Program-made: the position numbers and the translations under genes
Shown here: positions 44,343-57,156 of the stretch, piece by piece
Position numbering within the stretch: position 1 is the stretch's first letter
Layout of the letters: every line of letters starts with the position of its first letter
Notes under the pieces: generated by a model
Seen by the model: only the letters and a program-made list of their open reading frames with translations
Told to the model about the DNA's origin: nothing
Database searches by the model: none
Assembly (NCBI GenBank): GCA_021437785.1
Contig: JAILYB010000002.1
Span: 19,516,001-19,580,000 of the forward strand
DNA length: 64,000 bases
Reading direction: 5' to 3'
Origin: Rhodomyrtus psidioides
Lineage: Eukaryota; Streptophyta; Magnoliopsida; Myrtales; Myrtaceae

Positions 44343-44970
44343 TAGGGACGATCGGTTTCGAGGCTTCCTGATTCCCATTCCAGAACCAGGAACCGAATCA
44401 AAAGAGTATGTTCCCAATTTGAAGAACCGAGAAATGCCCACCTCATCCTAGGCCCACTTGTGACTCGACTAACCAGTCCAGTCTCATTTCTCAGGGTTTA
44501 GGAACGGGCGGTATACTCCCTTTTTCCCCCCTATTTCTCATAAGGCCGCAAAATGTTGTTGCATATTGTAAACTACTACACCAACGATGTTGATAGAACA
44601 AGCTCATGACAAAATAAATAAACACCAAGAACCAAATCTGTGTATTCGCCTCAAAGTTCTTAAGCTTCACTTCAAATTAAGAATGGGGCAATTAGGTTTT
44701 TGTCGTGGGAGAGTAAAGGTGAAGGATAAAGAATTCGTCATTAGAATTTTAAGTTTTGTAACAATAAGAATAAAAAATAAAAATAAAAAAAGGGTCCACT
44801 GCAGGTGGTTCGAGTGAGTGGATCCACACTTGGGATCGAGAATCGAATCAATATTCATCGGTTCCAAATTTTGAGAACCGAATTGGTAAACGTGAGAACC
44901 ACATAGAATCGGCTAGTTCTATCTGGTTCGAATGGTTCCTAATTTGATCCGATTCTTTTGCTCACCCCTA
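44343..44970. mobile_element. hAT-like non-autonomous element 3
   Basis: The left end TAGGGACGATCGG is decayed; the right end, reversed, TAGGGGTGAGCAAAAGAATC is well kept. Interior flanks show GGTTCC/GGAACC and ACCGAATC/GATTCGGT inverted phrases. The flanks ATACAAAG (44335-44342) and GTGCAAAG (44971-44978) match at six of eight. Confidence 0.7.
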
Positions 44971-45039
44971 GTGCAAAGTATTAGTGCCATCTATGAAGTT
45001 ATACATGATCGTCTACCAAGTTTAAGAGGGAAAGTGGAC

Positions 45040-45480
45040 CAGGTGTAAATGATTGATTTTAATTTATGATCAATGCCACGAAAAACCCCCCAAAATGTTA
45101 CACTTGTGAGAGATTTACGTCTAATTAATTTTTCAACCACTAAAAACTCAAAACTAGTACAAATGTGATAGATTTTACCCCTTACTTAATTTTTTACCAC
45201 TAAAAATCACAAACCGATACACTTGCGATAAATTTACCCTCCATGAGTTTCCGTTAAATGAGGTTATTACCACAAAAAACTTTAAACTGGTACACCCGTG
45301 TCGTGACAAATGGAGGATAAAAGTCTCAAACTGGTACACCAGTCAAATATCACGTGTCATCCAACTTAGTAATTTAACGGTAAAAATCATCATATGGTAA
45401 ATTTTTTCATAGTTGTACGAATTTAGGGTTTTTCTGATTAAAAAAAACTAATTTGTAATAAATTTATCACAGCAAATTTT
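45040..45480. repeat. ~75-bp tandem units (MITE arm)
   Basis: Units contain a TAGTACAAATGTGATAGATTT- or CGATACACTTGCGATAAATT-type core followed by ACC, an AATTTTTTACCACTAAAAAT spacer and then a new unit. About four units; inverted fragments occur near 45440-45480. Confidence 0.6.
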
Positions 45481-45594
45481 TTCACGATATTAACGCTTTA
45501 ATTTAAGAGCAAATCAAGAATTGTCGGTTAGCACATCATACAATTAAATTAACCTCCGGTCAACAATCTAACCAGTGTGATTTTTTTAGTGAAC

Positions 45595-45775
45595 AAGAGC
45601 TAAGTACATTAGAAGTGCCAAATTTTTGTAAAACGCTCACTTTGATATCAAAAGCATCTATCGAATCACTTAAATGTCACTTTCAAAAGAAAACGATCTA
45701 ACCCTAATTTGGATGGCCGAAAATCTAAGACAACCATATTTTCTTAATTTTTTCGATCGACGTGACTCGCCAACG
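45595..45775. repeat. Foldback MITE, copy C (half element)
   Basis: AAGTACATTAGAAGTGCCAA, CGCTCACTTTGATATCAAAA and GAATCACTTAAATGTCACTT follow the order of the left arm of copies A and B, up to the central GACGTG. The right arm is missing. Confidence 0.55.
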
Positions 45776-46009
45776 TGCCCAACCAGCATATATTTCCCTA
45801 AACCACGTCACCTACATGTTTTTCCCCAAATTTAAAACCCTAATTTTGATCGTAAGTTTGAAATCTTCATTTGAATTATCCCAAATCTACAGCCACACTC
45901 TTCCCCTCCAAAACGCACTCATCATTTCACTCATGTTTTTGCTTTCTGGGGTTCTACAGTGCTGGGGCTATGGAGCGTCTTCAAGCTATATAGCACAGAC
46001 ACATGGGTT

Positions 46010-46764
46010 TAGCCTCTGTGTCGATGTCCGACACGTGTCGGACTCGGACACGCATCCGACATTTTAGGACACACGTCCAGCACGTGGTCACGCGATCAAC
46101 GCTCACGTGTCCAAATTGACACGCGAGTCGATCTAAAGCGACACTTGAAAGGGCTCAACTAGAATGGTGGGCATTTTCACTAAAAACTAAATTTTAATTA
46201 CATATCAACTTAGCCAAAAAGTCAAGAAAAATAAGCATCCATGTCCATTTATTAGCATTTTAAAAAGTCATCCCACTTATTATCCTCGTTAGGTAACTAA
46301 TGTGAGACTGCTTTGTTCAAAAGGTAAGTCTTAAAGTGTCATCTTTAGTTCTTTAAAAAGACTTCATGCTTATCTCTCTCTCTCTCCCTCATTATCAATG
46401 TGGAATCAATTATATGCTTATGATTCAAAGTGTAAATGATGACAAAGCCAATAAATTGTTGCTTTCATCGATTTCCAGCACATGAACTTTATTGAACATG
46501 AAAAAAATAGTCACTTTGCCGACTCATATTGAAGAAAAAGGGGAAACCGATTTTATTTGCTTATTATATTGTCTATGTTAACTCACTTTCTTATCATACA
46601 AATGCATATGACATTTGTTTTGGCTTTATCTATTTTTTAAGATTTAAAAATATATATTTAATACAACGTGTCCTCGACGTGTCGAATTTTTCTATTTTTG
46701 AGAAATGATATATCGGCATGTCGTGTCGTGTCATGTCCGCGTGTCATTATCGGTGTCGGTGCTA
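46010..46764. mobile_element. Inverted-repeat element rich in GTGTCGGAC motifs
   Basis: The left part TAGCCTCTGTGTCGATGTCC then GACACGTGTCGGACTCGG, and the reversed right end TAGCACCGACACCGATAATG then ACACGCGGACATGACACG are related inverted ends. The flanks CATGGGTT and CTTAGCTT agree at five of eight positions, weakly supporting an 8-bp (hAT-type) duplication. 755 bp, no transposase. Confidence 0.6.
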
Positions 46765-48648
46765 CTTAGCTTTCAAGTGGATCAGCCTCTCGTGTGCTTC
46801 ATGGGCTAAATCGCCGCGTCCGACTCCAGGGTTGCTGGCGTGGCGAAGCACATGGGGCTAAGTTTGAGCCTCACCAACGACACCGTTGTCACGGGTGGTG
46901 ATAATTGAATGAGGCACATGGCGGGGAAGAAGGGAGACTATATATTTTATTATAAAGTTACGTAATATTTACTTTTTGAATTTATTGTCGAGGCACTTAA
47001 GTCATCAATTTTATTTTTTTTCGTTTTGTCACTCAACTAAGCGGATGAAAAAAAATAACGCAGAGCAAACATCCTTAGATTCCGACCAAAAAAAAAATCC
47101 TTAGATTGTTGGATATTTATTTTTCTTTTCAAAGCAAAGAAATAGGCAAATCAGCCTAGTAGGCAAGGACTTTTGTTTTTAAGTTTAATTCTCTAAAAAA
47201 TCTAGGAATTTTAATTTTGAAATTTGCCCATTAAAAAAATCATCAACTTTCAGACTCGTCGTTAACTCAATCCGGTGACTCGCCTTCCACCACCACGTCA
47301 CCGCCGTCCGAGTCCTCCTCCGTCCATCACGACCTCCCGGCCTTCCAACCACTGCCCCATCCTCACTTCCGCTCTCAACCGCCGATGATCTCTGTTTTCC
47401 CCAATCCCTCGCCCACAGATCTCCACCACTAAAGTCTCTGCTCTAGGCCGATGGCACATCGCCTCCGATCTCCACCAGCCCGGTCGCGGCTCGTCTTTGC
47501 CGCCGTCGAGCTCGGGCTCGGCCGGCGAACTTGAGCGTCAGATTTTTTATCTAAGCTCGAGCGAGCCCTAGATTCGACATCTTGAGTTCAGCTCGACCTT
47601 GGAACTGGATTGATTCGTGGTCACCCAGGGCCGTCGTCAATCGCTAGTGGACGAGTTCTTGCAGCAGGGATTTGTTGGAAGAGAGACATGGGGGTTGGGG
47701 CGGTCGGGAGCGTGACGGGGACTGCTGCGAGTCGTCCTCGCTTGGAGGGGAGCTGTTGGTGTTGGAAATTGTTGGGCCACCGGCGACGTCCTGGCGCTCG
47801 GACGGAGGCGGCGCTGCGTCGGCGGAGCGGAGCGGGGCAGGGCGGGGTAAGCGACGGCAAACGACGACAAGTACGGTGGTGGTGGTGGTGGTGATAGGTG
47901 ATAGGCTTGCACAAACTTCCCCAAGTCCCCAAAATGGATAGCTCTGTGTTCTCTGCTACGCGGGGGGAGAGTGACGGATGCGATGGGCCTAAACACGGCG
48001 GAAGGTCGCTGGATCTTCGACGGTGGCTGGGTTGCGTAGCCGTCACCCATTCATCACCTCCGACTTCATCTCTTCGACCACCGGTATGCCACTCTCTTAC
48101 ACATGTATTTCTTTTTCTGTTTTCATTTTGTTTTATTTCTGTATTTAAGTCTGTTAGGACTCATTGTACAGTCAAAAAAAAAAAAACAAGAGATTTATCT
48201 TGATTCACAATCCGTATTTTCCAATAGATGGGAGCATGAACCGTAGATTTATTGCTGGCCCGAAATTGCCACATTAGAGCAGCCATTTTGAACGGAATTT
48301 AACGAGCTCAAATTTGAGATTTAGTAGAAAACTATTGTTTAGGCTAAAAAACAAGTTGGTGTCAGAATCGAAATTCAACCTTAAATGGGTGATTTTTTTG
48401 GGGAACAGACTCGGTTTTTAACGTCAGGATCAACAAGAAAACTGCCGTGGCACCAGGGTGGTCCAGGGGCGGGGGTTTAAATGAAAGATGCCCAAACAAA
48501 AGTTTGTCCTCCTCTCGTCTTTCCTCACCTCATTCTGTGCTTCCCAAGCTGTCTTTTGTTATCTTCTTCCAAGAATGACAGAACCGGAGCTTTCAACCCT
48601 CTCTTCCTCTTCTTCACTCCTCCACATCTGAGTCTCTGTATCCACAGA
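46765..48648. other. Upstream region of the LIN-like gene, no other gene supported
   Basis: AT-rich until 47270. At 47270-48100 it is GC-rich and open on both strands, with Ser/Pro/His-rich low-complexity readings and a (GGT)n run at 47874-47893; I do not recognise a product. At 48481-48648 an upstream in-frame ATG and CT-rich sequence form the probable 5'UTR of the next gene. Confidence 0.4.
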
Positions 48649-51600
48649 ATGGCTTCCCTGCAGGAATTGCTGGCAGAAGAAGGATTCGAGGACGAACAGC
48701 TGTTGTCGGCCGTCCCAGTGAAGTTCCTGGATATGACACGAAGCAATGAGCTGAAGCAATCGCCTTTGCACTTCTGCCACGATCGGGAAAGCCTCAAGTT
48801 TGCAGAGCAGAAACCCATCAGGCCCAATAGGCGGAGGAATAGTTTGTCGGCTTCGGTCTCCGAAAGGGCCGCTTCCATGTCAGAGAGATTGAATGCTAAT
48901 AAGTCACTGGTGTCAGAGATAAGAGATGAGCCTGCCATCGATATGGTGGCTATCAAAGCAGTGATCTCCATACTAAGTGGCTATGCCGGTCGGTACGTTA
49001 ATGATGAGAGCTTCAGGATCAGCATCCGCGAGAAACGTGGTTCTTGCTTGGCCTGGAAGAAAAGTAATGCCGATGATGAGATCCTAAGGAGCATCGAAAT
49101 GGGCATCGATGGCATCGAGAAGTTGGTGGATGTTCCAGGTATAAAAAGAAAGGAGCTGAGGATGAAGTCCCTGAGAAACTCCATTAGGCTTCTGAATGTT
49201 GTCGCATCTTTGAATTTGGAGAAATCAAGGACCGGTTCCACTTGTGGGATACCCAATTCATATCTCTCAGCATGCGCTCAGTTGTACCTCTCCATTAGCT
49301 ACAAGCTAGAGAAGAATGATAGAATCTCAGCTAGGCACTTGCTTCAGGTTTTCTGCGATTCGCCATTTCTTGCTAGGACTCACTTGCTTCCCGACCTATG
49401 GGAGCATCTCTTCCTTCCTCACCTTCTTCACCTCAAGGTTTGGTACACGAGGGAAGTCGAATTCCTCTCAAGCTCGGACGATGTTGAGGGCGAGAGGAAA
49501 TTGAAAAGCTTAAGCAAGTTGTACAATGACCAACTGGATATGGGCACTGCTCGGTTTGCGCTTTATTACAAACAGTGGCTTAGAGTTGGGGTTGAGGCTC
49601 CTTCAGTTCCAGATGTGCCTTTGCCATTAAAACCTAGCCATGAATTTTCAAGGAACATGAAACCACAAAGAACACATAGCCACAGATCATCTCGAAGGCA
49701 ATCGCTGGATTCATATACTACACATTCCTCAATTAGTGGAGATCTGTAAGTGTATGAAACTCATGCCCAGTAATTTTTCACTCCAACACTTTTAGGTGAT
49801 TAAGACATGCTGTCTGTCTAATACTCTATGTGGTCTTCTATGTCACTCAAGATACCAAGCAGTGTTTGGCCCCCGACTGGATGAACGATCTATGGACCTC
49901 GAGCTTGGAAGTAGAAGATTTGGTTCGGTTGATGAAGGGAATCCCCGTACTAGTGAAGAAAACTGTAGTAGCACCAGAATCATTCATGTATGTTAAATAT
50001 CAGCCTCGAATTTTGTGCCCTGTGTGTAAACTTTCTTTACGAGTGTCAGTTCTGTAATATATTCAATTGCCTCAATGCAGAACGAGACTCTTCGAATATC
50101 ATCAAGAAAATATTGCGAGAATCAGAAAGTTGATCTGTGGCCTAAGACGCAGAAATCAAACTACTTCTCATTGTTTAACTGCAAAAGTGTGCCTATCCGG
50201 TGCCTGGTTAGTGGAAACAGCATCTCCAGCAACAGCCAGAATAAACTGGAAGAAATTGATCCTCAAATCTCAGATGATCTAGGTAAAGCCATCTCCCGTT
50301 TATGTTGCTCCGATATTCTAAGCGAATGTGAAACTGCTGTCCATGTAATAACAAAAGCCTGGTTGAGCTCGCATGGTGATCACACCATTGAAGCATCGAT
50401 ATCGAAAGCTCCGGTCATTGAAGGGATGCTTGAGGTTTTATTTGCATCACAAGATGACGAAGTTCTTGAGCTAGTGATCTCACTATTAGCAGAAATAGTG
50501 GTGCGAAATGGGAGTACCGGCCAGATAGTTTTGAGCTCTGACCCACAGCTCGAGATCTTCATAGGGCTTTTGAAACGTTCGAGTGTATTCCTAAAAGCTG
50601 CCATTCTGCTTTATCACTTGAAACCGAAGGCAAAGCAGATGATATCCACCGAGTGGGTCCTGCTCATCCTCCGAGTCCTTGAGTTTGGCGATCAACTGCA
50701 GACCCTTCTCACCGTTCGCTGTGCTCCTAAAGTAGCTGCCTTCTACATGCTAAACCAACTTGTTTTCGGTTTTGACGAGGACAAAAACTTGGAAAATGCT
50801 AGAGATGTAGTCTCACTTGGGGGATTGAATCTTCTTATAAAGCTGATCGATGTAGGAGAATTTCATGAGAGGATAAATGCTGCAGTTCTCACATCATGTT
50901 GCATCCAAGCTGATGGGACATGTCGAAATTATGTCGCTCAAAATATAAACAAGGCTTCTCTGCTCGAACTGATTGTACTTGAATACCAAACGAAATCTAC
51001 ACGCGCTTTGAATCTACTTATTGAGTTTCTTTGCCTTAGCAGGTACATTTTTTTTCTTGTCTCTACAAACATGGTATTTTAGCTATATTTGCAAGACCAG
51101 ATTAATAGCCTCAGCCATGTTATTATAACAGAAGGTCACAGATAAACAAGTTCCTGGATGGAGTAAAAAGTGGATGGGGCGGACTGAATGCTATGCACCT
51201 CTTGCTGATCTACCTCCAGAAAGCTTCACCGGAAAAACGCCCGCTGTTTGCCACTATTATACTGCAGCTTGATCTTCTGGTAATTTTGATTCTATTTATA
51301 AATACTAGAAAAAATCTAATTGCTGAGCTTTTTTATTTTCTGTCGAAATCCCGATTCAAGATCCTAGAACAACCTCCGTAAGGAACTGCAGTTTCTTGCA
51401 GGGAGACTCTGGAATGTGCAGTTTATACAGAGAAGAAGCACTCGAGGCAATCATTGCAGCTTTGGATTGTCAATTAGTCAGTGAAAATATCCAAGAACAA
51501 GTGTCGAGAAGTCTCCTGATGCTCGGAGGCCATTTTCTTTTGACAGGAGAGCCGGTGACTGAGCAATGGGTTCTGCAGAAGTTGGGTTTTCCAGAAGATC

Positions 51601-52856
51601 CGGACATGGCACTCCACACCAAAGATACAGCTCTCGTTACAAAAATGCCCAGGGTAAGTGTATTATTCAAATTCATCCCCAAAGTAGATTATTTAAGATG
51701 TTTCCAGGGAAAGGGAGCCCAAGGAAAGGGATTTTTATTTTGTCTTGCAAGGGAACTTCATTTTGAAGTGGAATTATATAGTCAGAACTGGTCTGCCTAG
51801 GGCAAAATTCCTCGATAGTGAATTACATTAGCATAAAGGTTGGTGGTATACTCGGTTAAGCCTTCAATAGCCATAAGAATTGCATAACATCACTGCTGTA
51901 CATGAATCCTCGGACACATTGAGAATTCTGAAGCTAATATGGCATTAACAAGTTGATAATTCCACAACACATTATTCAGCTGCTTGTCGTTGGAAGTTGC
52001 AACAAGCCTTGTGAATTCCGTCTTCTTTCAAACTAGCAACTCTAACGAATAAAATGTACTTCTTGTCTCTCTTTTTGTGGAAAAGTAAGTTGCGCTCTGA
52101 CTATAACCCAGAACATTTCTATTTGGCTAATCAATGCTGCAATTTTTAGGACGAAGAGGAAGAGGAAACCGAGAACTGGCTAAGGAAAACAGCTCTCGTC
52201 TTGCTCAGGTACGGCAGAATGAGGTTCTTGACTGCCCTTTCGGGTGCAATCGAAAATGGTATCCCTGTATTGGTGCGAGCTGGTGTCGTCACTGTGTCAT
52301 GGCTGAGTGGATTTCTCCATTTGGTCGAAGACGGAGGTCTACGGTTGGAGGCATGCTCAATTTTAATGCCACAGATGCTAAAGTCATTGAACTTTGATAG
52401 AGCCCTGGAGGAGAGAGTCTTGGCATCATCCTCGCTTCTAAATCTCGTCAAGGCTTCAGGTACTTGTCCCCTATCTAACTGTCGCAGAAATACATCTTTT
52501 CCATCCGGGATGACAAAAGTGAATGATTCTGGTACCATCTAATTCTTCAGATTTATCGTGCCCGTTTGGTGATGAGTCTTTAGTAACTCATTCCTTCAGA
52601 TTAAAGCATTACAGAATGCCAGCACCTGTGTTTTTAGCTAAATTTAATGAGCAGCGCGTGCCATACCAAATATCTACAGTTTGTTCCCGCTTAAATCTCT
52701 ATTAATCCATTTCTCTCGTCAGGTTGTTTATCGACACTCTCTGTGCTGAGTGAGGAATCGGTGAGCCTTCTGCGCAACCTCTCCCTAGTAACATGGACAG
52801 CCGACGAGCTCTTGTCCTTCATCACCACCCACTCAAGGCACCCAAGTGGCCTGTGA
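48649..52856 (+). CDS. LIN/Cerberus-like ARM-repeat protein (putative E3 ligase LIN-like)
   Basis: Exons: 48649-49745, 49852-49987, 50081-51042, 51132-51279, 51402-51653, 52150-52459 and 52723-52856. All are GT-AG with agreeing phases, 1012 aa in total. The start MASLQELLAEEGF is chosen over an in-frame ATG at 48481, which adds 56 non-conserved residues. Residues 1-365 form the helical N-terminal domain (LPDLWEHLFLPHLLHLKVWY, YNDQLDMGTARFALYYKQWL, both LIN-family hallmarks). YQAVFGP begins exon 2. Exons 3-7 are helical ARM-like repeats, with an acidic DEEEEETENWLRK opening exon 6. LIN/Cerberus acts in ubiquitination (known for root-nodule infection in legumes). No U-box or WD40 repeats are seen here, so ligase activity is not proven. 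No disruption. Confidence 0.82.
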
Positions 52857-55800
52857 GCTTGAATTGCTGAATATGAGAAATGAGGTTGTACACATGCAGA
52901 ATTGGCAATCAAATTTCATTCGGTGGACTGGCTTTGTAATGTTTTCATCAGTTCCTCTTCTCTAATGTCCTCTGTAACCGAGCTCTGTAGTTATTCCGAT
53001 ATTATTCAGTGAAACCGCGATATGATTAAGGCGATGGACACAGCCGGTTTCGCAACAAAGTAGTCGTCATATTATGTACTGTTCTTTCACGTGAACTCTA
53101 TCCAAGGTACCACACAAACTACAATGTTTGCAGAAATTCCAACGATAATCGTCTAGTTAACAGTTAACACACGACCAGTTACGGCTTACTCACAATCATA
53201 CCAAACAGGCTTTGCACTAAACTAGAACTGCCAATCCTAGTCTTGGAATGGACAAGCTTGGATGACAACGTGGAATTGCCAAATGATTAAAACGAAAACC
53301 TGACCGGTGGTGGTCACATGAGATTTCCTTCCTCTCTTACCGCACGATCAAACCAGTGGTAGGCTGCAATCCTGATTCCTACGTGGTGGTCGATCACCAC
53401 CACCTGGAGGTAGGCGGTCACACCTACTACTGAGTAGACGGGGACTACGCGGTCCCCCGGTCATGACAGTTCGGGGGCAGTCGATTGCTTCAAATCAGGC
53501 TCACCCGTGCTCAAGTTAGTTCAGATCTAATTCCGTGGGTCGAGTTCGTTTGAGATCCATCGGCGGTGATCCACCGCCACATTGGCGAGTACTGGTGCCT
53601 GGTGGTGGTTGCCGATGACGCATCGACCACGTCATGGTGGTTGCCAATGACAAGGGTAACCTTCGTCGCCACAAAACAAGGACGTTGTCGCAGGCTGGCA
53701 TCTGGTGACCCATATCACTAGCCCTTTTTTTTTGTATTTTGAAAATTTTCGAAGTCACTTGTACCATAAAGTATGTTTTTGTCCGATGTCATATCCTGTA
53801 GGACTCCAAAGAGATGATTGGCCACAAAGAGACACGGGGGAATTTTTGTATTCACCTTGTCCTGTCTTAAGTTTTGTCAGGACTGCCTGTTTGAACCAAA
53901 AAATGATCAGGTCATCAAACACGTGATTAAAGCAACAAATTTTGCTTATTGAAATGATTGCGATCGTGGGACAGTTAACATATGCATTTGCAGAGGGACA
54001 TCCACTTGAAAACAAGATCATGGCATCATGGGAACCTGCGCACTATACATTTATTTCCCCGGATTCGTTGCTGTGACTTGAATTTCGGTGTCTATGTTTA
54101 TTTGGTTGCGTCCTCGATCAGATTCCGACGCCATACTTTAGTTTTTTTGAGCTTTGTCGTCGATTAAATTCTGAGATAGCTTCAAGACTCGAGCCTTGTC
54201 GTCAATTAGATTCCGGCTCGGTTTGTGGTTGTGCTTAAATTCTAATCGATGATTTATCTAGTACTTGCCATATTTCACGTCCAGAGTCGCCATAGGACAT
54301 GTTTCCCTTTAAGCAAAAGCCGAAGAACGGCTTTTCGAGATAATTATGTCTGATGTTTCAGATCCATCTCTAAATCTCTACGCCAATAACATAAGAGACT
54401 TCACCCAAATGTTTGGCTATTTTTTGAGTTTTTAATGTGTTTTTAATTCCTATGTCTTTAGTATTTGTCTAGCTCTCATGAATGTTTGGCTATTTTTCTT
54501 CTTTAGTTCGTTTATAAATAAAGGCGAATCCTCAAATGCAATAGGCAGACTAGGAATATTGATGAATATATGAGATTTTTCTGTGTGAGCGGATTTCTAT
54601 CTCATTTCTTTATCCTTGGAGGCTGGGTTCTTCCCTATGACGAACTAAGTGTTGGGGCTAACAATACAACTTAGAGGAAGTGGATAGTTGTTTTGAAGCT
54701 TCTGTAGAAACCATCAAATAAAACTTGAAAATCGGGTGCAGCAGATATCAGAAACATATGGTAGTGCTAGTGTGCGACGTTAGCGTGAGTTTGAGAAGTC
54801 TTCTTCACGTTGCCGCTCGTCTTCCTTGGTGGCATCACCACCTTTGCGCAGTTGCGAAGAAATGACATGACATCGTAGACGAGATGAAATAAAGAGAGCG
54901 TCAAAAGGAGAAACACGCGATTCTAGTTGACCTGGATGTCAGGTAATCGTGGAGGAATGATGAGTCACTCATTGGAGAGTTCTGTCTCTGGTTTGCTGCC
55001 GAGTTCAACAAGAGTGCTAAAGACTAGGATGTTCACAAATCAAAAAGATCCCCCACAGGGACTGAACTGATGGTATCCCCTACCTTTGACATGATGAGAT
55101 CTCGGACGGCCCGGATTGATCCACAACCATCATGTCACTCCTAACATTGATTGGTAGGATTATGTTATTGAGAAATGACTATGTGGACGTTGTCCTTAAT
55201 CAATTGTGAGATTAAGTTCTGAGCCAAAAAAAAAAAAAAGATAATCAAGTATTTTTGTGGGTCCACTGCTTCAATAATTTGCGTCTCACGATGCTTTGTT
55301 ACTCTCTCAGTCACCCAAAGACTGTTATGCTAGCAAAGCCCTATGCTATGTGACGATCCCAACATGGGAAATTGACGATAAATAGGCTACTACTATATAT
55401 GTGTCGGGAGATACAGGCCAATCATGGACTCTTGCATGTCGGGAGGACACCGGTAGGCATCGAGTCCACTAGAGAGGGTTAGGGAATGACCGAACCATCT
55501 CTAAAGACCCCTCCTTCAAGTCCCCTAATTAGCTCAATGCATTTCAAACGTGGAAGAGTAACCAAGGTTGCTGCCACTTATCCTCAAGTCATTATTCTTG
55601 CATGGAGCAATGCCCACATGAAATAAACATGCAACAAATTCCCGATAATGGCATATGTTAGTAAAACTAATATTAAGTATTATATTTGCTTTTCTCAAAT
55701 ATGAAAGGACAAGATTACACATCTATAAACATAACTTTTTGCATTGTAACAAAAAGGCTTTTACCTCTTCGGGAATTCACTAGACTTTACCTATTCTTCT

Positions 55801-55957
55801 TGTTTCCACTTCTCTCTTTTCTTTGGTTTCTTTCTATAAATCTCGATTTTTCCTTTTTCTTAGCCCATCAACGAAAGCTGTTTTTAAAAAACCCCTGTCA
55901 TGTTTAGAAAACTGGAGAAAGTGGAGTCAATGCATACATTAATAATAATAATAATAA
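52857..55957. other. Gene-free stretch; TATA-bearing LTR-like region near 54500
   Basis: The start holds the LIN-like 3'UTR. At 53300-53700 GC-rich DNA with GGTGGTCG/CGACCACC phrases is open in short frames only. At 54512-54521 TTATAAATAA and a following leader (AATGCAATAGGCAG ... TGAATATATGAG) resemble an LTR R/U5 region, but no partner is found. No other feature is seen. Confidence 0.4.
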
Positions 55958-56418
55958 AGTGCACTAAAAATCCTAAAACTTGTTTGAATGTGTAATTAGT
56001 CCTAAAACTTTCAAAAACGCAATTAAATCCTAAAAATCTTCAAATTGATTCAATCAAGCCCTTTAGTCTACTCTGACCCTCGCCTGATTTTTATTTTTAT
56101 TTTAGCTTTTTCTTTTTTAATTTAGCTTATTTTTTAAAATCTAAGGTAAACAAGATTTGGAAAAATTATATTTGGGCCCAAAAGATGTTATTTAGCATTA
56201 TGATTTTCCTGTTTTAGCCACATAAGGGCAACATGTGAAAGAGAAAGTAACCAAAAAAAAAAGTTACCTCATTATTTTTCGTTAGCCAAGTTAGACAAAG
56301 TTAACGAATGACTTGATTGCTCTAATTTGATAAGTTTTATAAATTGATTATCTTTTTAAAATTTTTAGATTTAATAGCACTTTCGTGATAAGCTTTAAGA
56401 TTTTCATTGCACTTATCC
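55958..56418. mobile_element. Foldback MITE, TCCTAAAACTT family, copy 2
   Basis: Same family as 21153-21513: the left end AAGTGCACTAAAAATCCTAA and reversed right end GGATAAGTGCAATGAAAATC are inverted, with AAACTTTCAAAAACGCAATT-type internal phrases. Flanked by AATAATAA on both sides, although the left flank is a simple repeat. Confidence 0.7.
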
Positions 56419-56486
56419 AATAATAAACGATTTTATTCTTCTTTTAAACTTATTGTGTGTGTTTTTTTTTTCGAGGTAAAGAAAAC

Positions 56487-56713
56487 TAATTGTGTGTTTG
56501 TTCCATGAATGATTTAAAAAATATTTTTTAAAAATGATTGCTGATATCGCCTACCAAAATAAATGAACGGAAAAAAAAAAAACATTCATCGTTTACGAAA
56601 ATATTTAGACATAAATTGTCATCGATAGTGAGAACATTTTCCAATATAAGCTATTATTTCCAAATGAATATTTTGTAAAGTATTTACTCTCCGCGAAACA
56701 AATGGCCCCTTAA
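56487..56713. mobile_element. MITE, CGTTTGTTTCGCGGAAAATG family, copy 1
   Basis: The left end TGTGTTTGTTCCATGAATGA and reversed right end TTAAGGGGCCATTTGTTTCG, followed by CGGAGAGTAAATAC, are inverted and related to 59695-59940. No target duplication is resolved. Confidence 0.55.
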
Positions 56714-57156
56714 ATTTTGTGCATATTGACAATGGCATCACGTGGATAATGTCCGTATGTAGTGGACCAGTGAAACCACAAGTTGCTTTTGCAGTTTCAA
56801 ATGAAACCACGTGGCGAGTGGTGAACATGATGATGCCTAGCACCGTGAAATTTAAATTCCTTCAAATCCCGGAATCCAAGCAACAAACAACTAAAACCAA
56901 TCCAACAACCCTTGGGGGTCAAAATATATGTATCTATGTAGAGACAGACAGTTTATAGAAAGATGGGCAGTGCACTAACTGATGTTATGAATAACAACAG
57001 AGAAAATCAAGCACAGCTTTGCACATATATGCCACGTCCTTCTCCTTCTCCTTCTCTTTCCTATTAAAGTAGCAAGTATCAATGTATGAACCGCCACAAT
57101 CTCAACAAACTCAAAAGCGTTCTAACGTTGATTAGCAGCAAAACCTTGGTGAACCT

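Noticed and set aside
47610..48203. Several overlapping GC-rich ORFs on both strands
   Set aside because: No recognisable domain, all frames open because of composition; may be a captured or promoter-proximal fragment.
48481..48648. 56-residue N-terminal extension of the LIN-like protein
   Set aside because: The internal ATG opens a sequence typical of the family (MASLQELLAEEGF); the upstream part is low-complexity and CT-rich as in a 5'UTR.
49796..50057. Alternative frames over LIN-like exon 2 (for example reading CLAPDWMNDLW)
   Set aside because: Only the frame giving YQAVFGP after an acceptor at 49851 matches the phase of exons 1 and 3.
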